A stretch of 21,396 nt of DNA from a virus. Numbering within the stretch: the stretch's first letter is position 1; each line of letters opens with the position of its first letter. The notes under the pieces are model-generated. The model did no database searches. It was not told the origin of the DNA and saw nothing but the letters and a program-made list of their open reading frames with translations. Made by a program: the position numbers and the translations under genes. The stretch spans positions 1 through 21,396 of the IMG/VR virus record IMGVR_UViG_3300044809_000011; one strand, written 5' to 3'. Below, piece by piece: positions 7,564 through 13,644 of this stretch.

Positions 7564-8358
7564 CTACGCTAAGAACGTCGCGCGATAGAACGGCTGCGTT
7601 GGGTGATTCACATAATCGCCCAGGATCAGCCCGTCCAATTGCCAATTTCCGTAGTCATCCGAGATCAATCCAATCTGACCAGTCGGCGACATGTTTATGT
7701 TCCAAACATCGAGCGCGATTTTCTGCCCGTCCGTTGGATCGGGCGAGAACTTAATCGCACCTTTGATCGTCGGAGAGACACCGCCCGCGACTTCCGTCTG
7801 CGATCCCACCAGCGTGTGGTAGGTGATCGTCGTCGCCATTCCATCAACCGCCCCCGTGGTCGACGGGAAATAAATAATTCCCTGGACCGGGTCCTGCAGG
7901 ACGTAATCCGTTCCCGCAACGAGCGGCACGGAATTGTTGGTGACCACAGGCACCGTTCCGGTGCCATCGACGTTTCGATGAAGGGTTTGGAAATACCGTC
8001 CCTTGTGCGTGAGCACCGTCGCGGGCACGAGAATTTCCGCCGTGAACGTCACCGCCGTGGTGCTGACGGTCGTCTTTCCGTTGCCCATCAAAACCAAATC
8101 CATCACGTCGTCTTTGAAATCCGTCCCGGTGATCGCAATCTTGATCTGACGCTTTTTCAAAGCCGTCGCGATCAGGGACGCCGCCGAATTGATCGACTCA
8201 TACAACTCCGCGATATCATCCTTCGGTTCGAGTTCCAACTTCGTGCAGTTCCCCAACGGATAAAAACCCTGCTGCACACCGTTGAGAATCTTCGCGAACA
8301 TGATCAGCCCTTTTCCGAGCATAGGGACGTTGGGCAGGGCGTAAATTAAAGCTGTCAT
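7564..8358 (-). CDS. Major tail tube protein, 264 aa
   Basis: ATG 8358 is preceded by AAAGGAG about 9 bases upstream, one of the best ribosome sites in the window, which suits an abundant virion protein. The sequence starts MTALIYALPNVPMLGKGLIM and has segments typical of siphophage tail-tube subunits: 'LGNCTKLELEPKDDIAELYE' near residue 37, 'IAITGTDFKDDVMDLVLMG' near residue 75, and a C-terminal 'GLISDDYGNWQLDGLILG'. The product would polymerise around the tape measure to form the tail tube. The gene lies between the terminator-like protein and the chaperone pair, the usual place. Hairpins on both sides suggest its transcript is controlled or stabilised separately. Confidence 0.88.
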   Translation of the reverse strand: MTALIYALPNVPMLGKGLIMFAKILNGVQQGFYPLGNCTKLELEPKDDIAELYESINSAASLIATALKKRQIKIAITGTDFKDDVMDLVLMGNGKTTVSTTAVTFTAEILVPATVLTHKGRYFQTLHRNVDGTGTVPVVTNNSVPLVAGTDYVLQDPVQGIIYFPSTTGAVDGMATTITYHTLVGSQTEVAGGVSPTIKGAIKFSPDPTDGQKIALDVWNINMSPTGQIGLISDDYGNWQLDGLILGDYVNHPTQPFYRATFLA

Positions 8359-8388
8359 TTGCTGATTCTCCTTTGACTAAGCTACTTC

Positions 8389-8422
8389 AAAAAAAGCGGG
8401 CGCTGCGGATTTTTATCCGCTT
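8389..8422 (-). promoter_or_regulatory. Alternative hairpins plus T7 run ahead of the tail-tube gene
   Basis: In the 83-base gap before the tail-tube gene the minus strand can form GCGGAT/ATCCGC (8420-8415 with 8410-8405, 4-base loop). Alternatively, AAGCGG (8422-8417) can pair with CCGCTT (8399-8394), which runs into seven T (8395-8389). The two pairings share 8420-8417 and exclude each other. This may be a weak terminator or attenuator, or simply an RNA-processing hairpin that leaves a strong ribosome site downstream. Confidence 0.45.
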
Positions 8423-8441
8423 GTTGTCGGAACGTCATCCT

Positions 8442-8888
8442 CTAACTTCGCCTGCTAGGATCGACTCGCAATGTCCGATACGAGATCGTGAACTGAATCA
8501 TCGCCGACGCGATCGGTGTCTCACCCGACTTGGAGTTCCATTTCGTCGGCCCTTCCTCCACGCCATTCGCGAGGTCGCCAAATTTTTCATCCACGAACAT
8601 TTGTGTCGTCACCCACTGAATGACCGAATCCAACGCCGCGTCCGCAGGGTTTCCAGAATTTCGGCACTCCAACTCCAGGACTAATTTTCTATGGGTCAAC
8701 GGGGAATGTGCATGCATCTTGTCCGTGGGAATCGGCATGTCGTCCTGCGCATAAATCAGGATCAACGGCATCGAACCTTTTTCCATCGGATACATTCGCT
8801 CACGCAGGACCGTCAAATTCGCTGGCGCTCCGCTCGCCGTCATCGCCACGACGACTCTACTTATAATTTGCTCTCGAATCGTCGCCAT
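8442..8888 (-). CDS. Tail terminator / minor tail protein (gpU- or gpZ-like), 148 aa
   Basis: ATG 8888 follows the upstream stop after a run of nine A and has no clear ribosome site, so translation may depend on coupling. The protein starts MATIREQIISRVVVAMTASG and then reads 'NLTVLRERMYPMEKGSMPLI', 'LILIYAQDDM' and 'RKLVLELECRNSG', ending with a beta-strand-like 'ASAMIQFTISYRTLRVDP'. This order, an N-terminal helix then strands around a 'P.iliya.dD' motif, is seen in small tail-completion proteins located just before the tail-tube gene. In that role it would cap the finished tail and join it to the head. The exact family (gpU or gpZ type) is not resolved. Confidence 0.7.
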   Translation of the reverse strand: MATIREQIISRVVVAMTASGAPANLTVLRERMYPMEKGSMPLILIYAQDDMPIPTDKMHAHSPLTHRKLVLELECRNSGNPADAALDSVIQWVTTQMFVDEKFGDLANGVEEGPTKWNSKSGETPIASAMIQFTISYRTLRVDPSRRS

Positions 8889-8898
8889 CTATTTTTTT

Positions 8899-9237
8899 TT
8901 ACGCACTCCATCCCGTGACGGAATCGTCAAACACGCCGTTGTACAGATTCGGCCCGACACCGGCAATCTGCGCGTTGCGGCGCGTCCAGTAGTTGAGAAG
9001 AAAATCCTTCATGCTCGCGGTCGCGAGCCCGGTCGGAAACTGAAACGACTGCTGCTCCTCGATCACCGTGCCGTTCTGAATCGCGGTATTTTCCCCGGCA
9101 GTCGCGCCGGCCCACGCGGACCCGGCTGTAACCGCTTTCGCAGTGCCGCTCTGCGTTACGGGAAACCAGAACAACGCGTTCACGGAAGTCCACAGCGAAC
9201 TTTGATTGACGCCCAGAATGATTATCTGTTTTGCCAT
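8899..9237 (-). CDS. Conserved-looking phage protein, 112 aa
   Basis: I place the start at ATG 9237, where GAGGG sits a few bases upstream and just after the previous TAG (9250-9248). A frame-compatible start at 9261 would overlap the previous gene and has less support. The product begins MAKQIIILGVNQSSLWTSVN and contains 'ALFWFPVTQSGTAKAV', then an Ala/Gly-rich stretch, 'VIEEQQSFQFPTGLATASMK' and 'NLYNGVFDDSVTGWSA'. I recall similar small proteins in siphophages, but know of no assigned function. It is the last member of the low-GATC segment that also holds the fibre-type genes, so it may travel with them. Confidence 0.7.
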   Translation of the reverse strand: MAKQIIILGVNQSSLWTSVNALFWFPVTQSGTAKAVTAGSAWAGATAGENTAIQNGTVIEEQQSFQFPTGLATASMKDFLLNYWTRRNAQIAGVGPNLYNGVFDDSVTGWSA

Positions 9238-9247
9238 TTTCCCTCTT

Positions 9248-9937
9248 CTAGAGTCCGACACCCACCATGCTGCGCTGGCGCGGGCTACTCAAAACGAATG
9301 TCACGAGTCCGACGTATGCCGCCGTGATGCTGCCCGTGAACGTGGCCGTTACCGTGGTTGATTGCGCCGCCGCCGTTGAAAAGGTTTTCCAGTTCTGGTC
9401 GATAAACATGGCGGTTTGCCAATAGCCAAAATTGTCGGTGTACGAGTTCGTGCCCACGAAACTGGTTGGAGCCGCACCCACTCCAAAAGAGCAGGCGATA
9501 GCAACTCCGTTCGCCGCGCCCGGCGTGATCGTCGGGGATGCCATCGCTTTCGGCGACGCGCCAGAATAAACACTCGATACCGCGTACTGATCGAACGCGT
9601 TCACGCCGGAAAATTCTGTGATGTTCAAGCCGTGGCCTGACAGATTTGTGGCTGCCATCGTTACTGAAACGGTGTTCGCGCCCGTGGACGGCGCGAATCC
9701 GTACCAGCCCGCCGCCCAGTTCCCCGCGGTGATTTGAAAAACAGCCTGAAATGGAATCCACGTCGTGCCTACTGAATCCGAAATCGACGGCGTGCCGGGA
9801 TTGTACCCGCCCGTCGCGCCGTGAATTTGCGCCAACACAACTAGTAAATCGCCCTTTGTGACCGAACTCGTGTAGGCCAGCGAGGCCGTCCCGCCGTTGC
9901 CCGTGAACGCGCCCTTCCCTTGAACAAACGCCGACAT
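9248..9937 (-). CDS. Beta-rich surface/fibre-associated protein, 229 aa
   Basis: The start ATG at 9937 shares a base with the TGA of the preceding fibre frame (TGATG), pointing to translational coupling. The protein starts MSAFVQGKGAFTGNGGTASL and is full of Gly, Ser, Thr and Ala in alternating strand patterns: 'SSVTKGDLLVVLAQIHGATG', 'TGANTVSVTMAATN', 'HGLNITEFSGVNAFD', 'STTVTATFTGSITAAYVGLV'. This looks like a jelly-roll or lectin-type sandwich, as found in phage surface proteins that bind glycans or decorate the virion. No catalytic motif is seen. By coupling to the repeat-rich fibre gene it is likely part of the same surface assembly, but the function is inferred. Confidence 0.65.
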   Translation of the reverse strand: MSAFVQGKGAFTGNGGTASLAYTSSVTKGDLLVVLAQIHGATGGYNPGTPSISDSVGTTWIPFQAVFQITAGNWAAGWYGFAPSTGANTVSVTMAATNLSGHGLNITEFSGVNAFDQYAVSSVYSGASPKAMASPTITPGAANGVAIACSFGVGAAPTSFVGTNSYTDNFGYWQTAMFIDQNWKTFSTAAAQSTTVTATFTGSITAAYVGLVTFVLSSPRQRSMVGVGL

Positions 9938-10890
9938 CAGACTTCCACGTAGGCGAGCGAGCCGCCCACGGCCACGGCTGCGGAGAGGTTGATGTCGAGC
10001 GCTTCACCAGCGACCGTTTCAAACCAGCCGTACTCGCTCTTCGGCATCACTTCGCCGCCGTTCGCCGCGTAGTAAGCGAGCCCGGTGAGATCAGTGGGCG
10101 TCACGTGCGACTGCCATTTCACGTTCACCGCCGCGCTCGCGGAGATTCTCAACTCGATCACGCGGATTTTTTTGCTGGTGACGGCCGCCACAATCGTCGT
10201 GGCCCCCGAGGCCGACGCGACGATTTTTGCAAACTTGACGGTGAGCGCCACGCCCGCCATGTAAAGTGAGCCAGCCTCGGTCGCGCAGTAGGCCGGAAAA
10301 TTCGATACGTCGATGGGAACTTTTCCGCTTACGAGCGCCGGAGTTTTTGTATCGATTGACGACAAGGACGTCGCCGCCGTAGCTTGCGCCGCTGATGTCG
10401 CTGCGCCCGCAGGAAGTGGAAGCGCTGCTGCGGAAATCGCCTGAGTGTCAGCGGGCTTCGTTCGCGTCGAAAGCAGAACGTCGATGTTGTCCGTTTTCGC
10501 TTTGATCAGCGCGAGTGTTGCTTCCGTTGACGCGCCCGCTGGAAGAGGCAGGGCCGCTGCGCTAACAGGTTGCGTAGCCGGAAAATTAGAAACAGAAATC
10601 GATTCGCCGCCCACATCGACGGGAACTTTGCCGGACACCAGCGCCGGTGTTTTTGTATCAATCGATGAGAGCGACGTTTGCGCCGTCGCCTGATTCGCAG
10701 ATGTGGCCGCGCCGGTCGGCAATGGTAGCGATGCTGCGCTGACTGCCTGCGTATCCGCTGGTTTCGTTCGCGTTGAAAGCAAGACGTCTATGTTGTCTGT
10801 TTTCGCCTTGATCGAAGCGAGAGTCGCCTCCGTCGATGCCCCTACCGGGAGAGGAAGCGCGACCGCTGAAACGGGTTGAGTGGCCGGGAA
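9937..10890 (-). pseudogene. Downstream part of a frameshifted fibre gene (repeats plus C-terminal beta domain)
   Basis: This frame continues the fibre protein after a frame break. It can be read from TTC at 10890 ('FPATQPVSAVALPLPVGAST') through two long repeats to 'GKVPIDVSNFPAYC', then a C-terminal domain 'AAVTSKKIRVIELRISASAA', 'GLAYYAANGGEVMPKSEYGW' and 'NLSAAVAVGGSLAYVEV'. That last domain is a compact beta fold that I recall from the ends of phage fibre or head-surface proteins. The first in-frame start-like codon is a TTG at 10782 lying inside a repeat with no clear ribosome site. I therefore read it as the separated 3' part of the gene starting at 11156, unless ribosomes shift frame or the break is a sequencing or assembly error. 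About 318 codons are open. Confidence 0.7.
10300..10890 (-). repeat. Tandem 306-bp fibre repeat, two copies
   Basis: Copy one (10890-10585, 102 residues) and copy two (10584-10300, 95 residues) are nearly identical in protein: 'FPATQPVS', 'ASTEATLA', 'IKAKTDNIDVLLSTRTKPAD' and 'TSLSSIDTKTPALVSGKVP'. Copy two lacks seven residues near the end (the 'GGESIS' segment). Each also contains the 'SID.KTPALV.GKVP.DV' core that forms the 135-bp repeats upstream. Confidence 0.85.
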
Positions 10891-11156
10891 ATCGATTCCC
10901 CTCCAACGTCTACCGGGATTTTTCCGCCCGAAAGCGCTGGGAGTTTTCCGTCGATAGACGCCAACGACGTGTTGCCCGTATCCTGTTTCGCCGCCGTGGA
11001 CGCGCCAGCAGGAATCGCGATCACTACACTTTCGCCGCCGATATCGACTGGAACTTTTCCAGCAACGAGCGCGGGAGTTTTCGCGTCGATGTTCGCGAGC
11101 GAAGTATTTCCCGTGTCCTGCTTCGCCGCCGTCGATCCGCCCGGTATATACGTCAT
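10842..11156 (-). pseudogene. Upstream part of the frameshifted fibre gene, 104-aa frame
   Basis: ATG 11156 overlaps the TGA of the preceding connector gene (ATGA), so the start is well supported. Residues 9-88 are two 45-residue repeats with units such as 'AAKQDTGNTSLANIDAKTPA' and 'GKVPVDIGGES'. After 'VDVGGESIS' near residue 90 the frame runs into unrelated sequence ('RPLNPFQRSRFLSR') and stops. The intact copy of the same junction about 300 bases downstream continues as 'VSNFPATQPVS', and that continuation exists here in another reading frame. Comparing the two copies shows 13 bases missing at about 10886-10898. A full-length product would have about 410 residues. This may be a truncated but expressed gene, a decayed gene or an assembly artefact. 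Confidence 0.7.
10893..11132 (-). repeat. Tandem 135-bp fibre repeat, two copies
   Basis: Residues 9-53 and 54-88 of the 11156 frame align without gaps: both carry 'AAKQDTGNTSLA', 'PAL', 'GGK', 'PVD' and 'GGES' in the same positions. Copy one is 11132-10998. Copy two begins at 10997 and is cut at the frame break. Confidence 0.8.
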
Positions 11157-11770
11157 TCGATCACCCAGGACGAAATCCCATCCGCCAGAAAATCAATCGA
11201 CGTATTCGGCGCGTCGAAAGAAACGCTCGTGTCATCTTCCACGTCATCCGAACCGGACGCCGCAACCGTCACCAAATGCGCATCGGAAGAAATTTTCTTT
11301 ACCGTTATTCCTCTATCGCCATTCGCCGCCGACAGAGGGAGCGTGATCGTCACATTTCCAGCCGAAGAATCCACTAGCACCGAATCTCCCGCGATCGCGA
11401 CGTAACTTGCTGAGACTTCCACGACACGCCCGCCCGCAGCCGCGTGAGGTACCGAAGCTGTCCCTGCCGTGTTCACGAAAAGGATTTGCGTCAAACCACC
11501 ATCGCCAATCTTCAATCGCCGTCCGACGATTCCCGTCCGTCCATCGATCGTCATCGCATCGTCGATCCGAGCATCCGGAAACGCAGACGTTTGAACCGTG
11601 ATCGTCGAGACTTGATCTTGGACCTGACCGTGTTCGACATCGCCGCCAAATACCTGCTCCACTTCGTCTAACAAACCGATACCCGCGACGCCGCCGATCA
11701 CACACGGCAACGCCCCGCACGCCAGGAGCATGAGGGGAATGTCAGCGTCGCGGAATATCGTTTCAGTCAT
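11153..11770 (-). CDS. FII-like head-tail connector fused to a fibre-type C-terminal domain, 205 aa
   Basis: The start at ATG 11770 lies 5 bases after the upstream TAA, and the stop overlaps the next ATG. Residues 1-105 follow the plan of lambda gpFII: 'GLLDEVEQVFGGDVEHGQVQ', a strand 'VSTITVQTSAF', 'DAMTIDGRTGIVGRR', then 'DGGLTQILFVNT'. FII-type proteins bind the head connector and receive the tail, and are usually close to 110-120 residues. Here about 90 more residues follow: 'YVAIAGDSVLVDSSAGNVTI', 'GDRGITVKKISSDAHLVTV' and 'TSIDFLADGISSWVIE'. That pattern is common in domains at the ends of phage fibres. The extension may give the neck a surface projection. The connector assignment rests on pattern resemblance and position, not an alignment score. 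Confidence 0.65.
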   Translation of the reverse strand: MTETIFRDADIPLMLLACGALPCVIGGVAGIGLLDEVEQVFGGDVEHGQVQDQVSTITVQTSAFPDARIDDAMTIDGRTGIVGRRLKIGDGGLTQILFVNTAGTASVPHAAAGGRVVEVSASYVAIAGDSVLVDSSAGNVTITLPLSAANGDRGITVKKISSDAHLVTVAASGSDDVEDDTSVSFDAPNTSIDFLADGISSWVIE

Positions 11771-11775
11771 TCCGG

Positions 11776-12123
11776 TTATTTAGAAGCGCTGGTCGACTTA
11801 CCAGGGCCACTCGCACTTGCGCCCTTCGCCGATCCTTGCACGTCCTCCTGCTGCTTTTTCGCGTCCGCATCCATTCCACGCGTCATTGCCGCGTTAGCAG
11901 GTTCGCCCTTGTTGATATCCGCCTCGGTGGGATTCTCTTTTGCAAGATCATCCTGCGACGGTTTTATATTCTTCGAGATCGCTCCCTTCGCGATCAAATC
12001 TTTCGCCTGATCGTCGTCGTCGAGATAAAAGAAATCGCCCGCCTTGACCGGCGCGCGATCCTTCCCGAACGAGACATTCGTCACCGCTCGATATTGAGTG
12101 CCCTTCGATTTCGAATCTGACAT
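11776..12123 (-). CDS. Small hydrophilic protein after the capsid gene, 115 aa
   Basis: I choose ATG 12123, preceded by AAAGGA about 10 bases upstream. The longer frame from 12198 would run through a stem-loop and has no ribosome site. The product starts MSDSKSKGTQYRAVTNVSFG and has a short folded-looking part ('APVKAGDFFYLDDDDQAKDL', 'IAKGAISKNIKPS') followed by about 50 residues of Ala/Lys/Ser-rich disordered tail. The N-terminal 'G.........v..G....ld......l...G.i' pattern resembles small phage head-completion or structural proteins found between capsid and connector genes. A role in head completion is an inference from position. Confidence 0.65.
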   Translation of the reverse strand: MSDSKSKGTQYRAVTNVSFGKDRAPVKAGDFFYLDDDDQAKDLIAKGAISKNIKPSQDDLAKENPTEADINKGEPANAAMTRGMDADAKKQQEDVQGSAKGASASGPGKSTSASK

Positions 12124-12158
12124 GTGTTCATTCCTTTCCCTTCTTAGGATTGTGAAAC

Positions 12159-12202
12159 CCCGATGACTCCTGGACGAAAATGAAAATCCAGGAGCCATCG
12201 GG
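12159..12202 (-). terminator. Stem-loop just after the major capsid gene
   Basis: Arms 12159-12174 and 12187-12202 pair over 16 positions with one mismatch, around a 12-base loop. It begins 11 bases after the capsid stop. The flank in the transcription direction is GTTTCAC, with only a short T run, so it is a poor classical terminator. It may protect the capsid mRNA end or partly terminate. Confidence 0.6.
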
Positions 12203-12212
12203 TCCGAAGTTA

Positions 12213-13142
12213 TTACGAATGAGCGTTGCTGAACAGATAACCGAGATCGTTCGCGGTGATTAATTCTTTCACCGATTCGCCGATCCGGAGACGCACGCCG
12301 CCGCGCATCCCGAGGTCCTGATCGATAATCCGGCCCGCGATCCGCGATCCGAATTGGGCCGTCAGGCCGAAAGAGACGCCTTGATCTGCACTCGCGAGGT
12401 TATCGCGATACAGCAACGCCGCCATGTTTCCCCACACGCGTTGGAGCGTAGGAGTTTGTCCCGGCTTCGCCGTGTTCAAGAATCCTTCGCCGACGTATAC
12501 CGCCTCCATCTCGAACAACTCTGCCAAGAAAGAGAGTGGAGCCACGCCCGCATCAGCGAGGTTCCCGTAATACGCCTTCACGATCTGAGGATTCGAACGC
12601 AACGACGTCGCGACGTTTCTCGCGAGAACGAGGATATTCGGGCGCATGAGCATCGAATCCCTCGCGGTCGTGATATCCGCGATAGGTGTCGATAGCGTGT
12701 AATCGTCCCACGCATGCGCGAGAGTGCTCTTGTTCGCGGTCGCGTAATTCGCCGCGTTGAAAACCAGATTCGCCGCTCGCACTTCGCGATCGAGCAAAAT
12801 CAGGTTTGTCGTGACTTCCGTCCCGCGAGATTCGGGATCGTATCCGGTCCCCGCCGCGTTTTCGATATCCACCTGAGGAATCGGATTATCGAGTGCATAA
12901 TCCACGGTGGAAGCCGTCAGTGCGGTCGCGCCGAATTCAGCCTGCGTTACCTTCGAGGTCCGGCCTACTTTCGTATCCGGAATCGTGAAGTTATCCGCCA
13001 GGTTGTACTTCAAATACCGAAAATCCTGCTTTCCCACAGGAACTCTCGGCAGAACATCGTCCGCAATCAAACGCGAGTTACGGTAATTCACCGTGATCGA
13101 CGTCAGAAACGGAATTACTGGAATCGGTGTATTTGTGGCCAA
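12213..13142 (-). CDS. Major capsid protein, 309 aa
   Basis: The protein follows the decoration gene and has the profile of an HK97-fold capsid subunit of the lambda gpE type, usually 300-350 residues. It has an N-terminal strand region 'SRLIADDVLPRVPVGKQDFR', a helical middle 'ILLDREVRAANLVFNAANYA', 'LMRPNILVLARNVATSLRSN' with the common 'pnilv....a...L..np' motif, and a C-terminal 'IGESVKELITANDLGYLF'. I prefer a TTG start at 13142 (MATNTPIPVIPF). An AAGGTAGG element is then correctly spaced, and the leader matches that of the decoration gene at the same 34-base distance. A TTG at 13160 would place the ribosome site inside the gene. A strong hairpin follows the stop. Confidence 0.87.
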   Translation of the reverse strand: MATNTPIPVIPFLTSITVNYRNSRLIADDVLPRVPVGKQDFRYLKYNLADNFTIPDTKVGRTSKVTQAEFGATALTASTVDYALDNPIPQVDIENAAGTGYDPESRGTEVTTNLILLDREVRAANLVFNAANYATANKSTLAHAWDDYTLSTPIADITTARDSMLMRPNILVLARNVATSLRSNPQIVKAYYGNLADAGVAPLSFLAELFEMEAVYVGEGFLNTAKPGQTPTLQRVWGNMAALLYRDNLASADQGVSFGLTAQFGSRIAGRIIDQDLGMRGGVRLRIGESVKELITANDLGYLFSNAHS

Positions 13143-13176
13143 GACGTACCTACCTTTCAAACTTTAGATTTTTCGT
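13143..13176 (-). promoter_or_regulatory. Leader copy 2, upstream of the capsid start
   Basis: The 34 bases before TTG 13142 open with ACGAAAAATCT then AAAG, followed by the GAAAGGTAGG ribosome site. They match the leader of the decoration gene at most positions and at the same distance from the start codon. Confidence 0.65.
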
Positions 13177-13223
13177 GCGCCCGACGAATCGGGGCCAAGA
13201 TTTTTTGTGAACGAAACGGGAAA

Positions 13224-13586
13224 TTACGGAAGCAAGCTGCGCTCGACCAGGACCGGGATCACATCTCCCACTACGCCCGACTCCAGCGCCTCTCCGATTA
13301 CTCGATTCGTTGTCGCCGCCACGATCCCCAATCCCGCCGCATTCGCCGTGACTAGTGCTCCACGCGCAACCGTGCCGCCCAGTTTCACTTCCATGATCCC
13401 CATCAGCGTAACGTCGAGACGATCGCCGAGGGCTGGATTGCAAAACGGGTCAGTCACTCCGAGCAGCGCATCGGTTGCCGCCGCCGCCAGAACTACGGTT
13501 CCCGCCGCCGAAAACTTCACAATCGAACTCGGTGTGATCCCCGCCGCTCCAGCGATATAGCTCTTTTTCAGAATTTGATTCGACAC
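13224..13586 (-). CDS. Capsid decoration / cement protein, 120 aa
   Basis: The start is GTG 13586 with GAAGGGAG about 8 bases upstream. The protein reads MSNQILKKSYIAGAAGITPS, then 'IVKFSAAGTVVLAAAATDAL', 'LGVTDPF', 'DRLDVTLMGIMEVKLGGTVA', 'RGALVTANAAGLGIVA' and 'GDVIPVLVERSLLP'. This short beta-rich, Ala/Gly/Val-heavy sequence with 'G.v..G..v' turns is typical of the cement proteins (DUF2190/gpD-like group) that bind the outer face of the capsid. Such genes normally lie just before the major capsid gene, as here. The family is clear in style, but I cannot separate the gpD fold from the DUF2190 type. Confidence 0.82.
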   Translation of the reverse strand: MSNQILKKSYIAGAAGITPSSIVKFSAAGTVVLAAAATDALLGVTDPFCNPALGDRLDVTLMGIMEVKLGGTVARGALVTANAAGLGIVAATTNRVIGEALESGVVGDVIPVLVERSLLP

Positions 13587-13620
13587 TGTGCAACTCCCTT
13601 CGATCTTTAAGATTTTTCGT
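13587..13620 (-). promoter_or_regulatory. Leader copy 1, upstream of the decoration gene
   Basis: The 34 bases before GTG 13586 open with ACGAAAAATCTTAAAG and contain GAAGGGAG. The capsid leader repeats this with few differences. It could be an AU-rich translation enhancer shared by the two most abundant head proteins. Confidence 0.65.
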
Positions 13621-13644
13621 TCTACTTCCGATCTCGCTTACCGC

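Noticed and set aside
10658-10906. 82-residue minus-strand frame over the fibre break
   Set aside because: It is the third frame at the junction. Its sequence does not match either side of the repeat protein, so it does not bridge the two parts.
10893-10960. Programmed frameshift as an explanation for the split fibre gene
   Set aside because: The nearby A5 run is not a valid slippery heptamer, and comparison with the second repeat copy shows 13 missing bases, which explains the frame change more simply.
13177-13223. Possible terminator between decoration and capsid genes
   Set aside because: Only a 5-bp CCCGA/TCGGG stem with a TTCG loop is present, and no T run follows on the minus strand. 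It is too weak to annotate.
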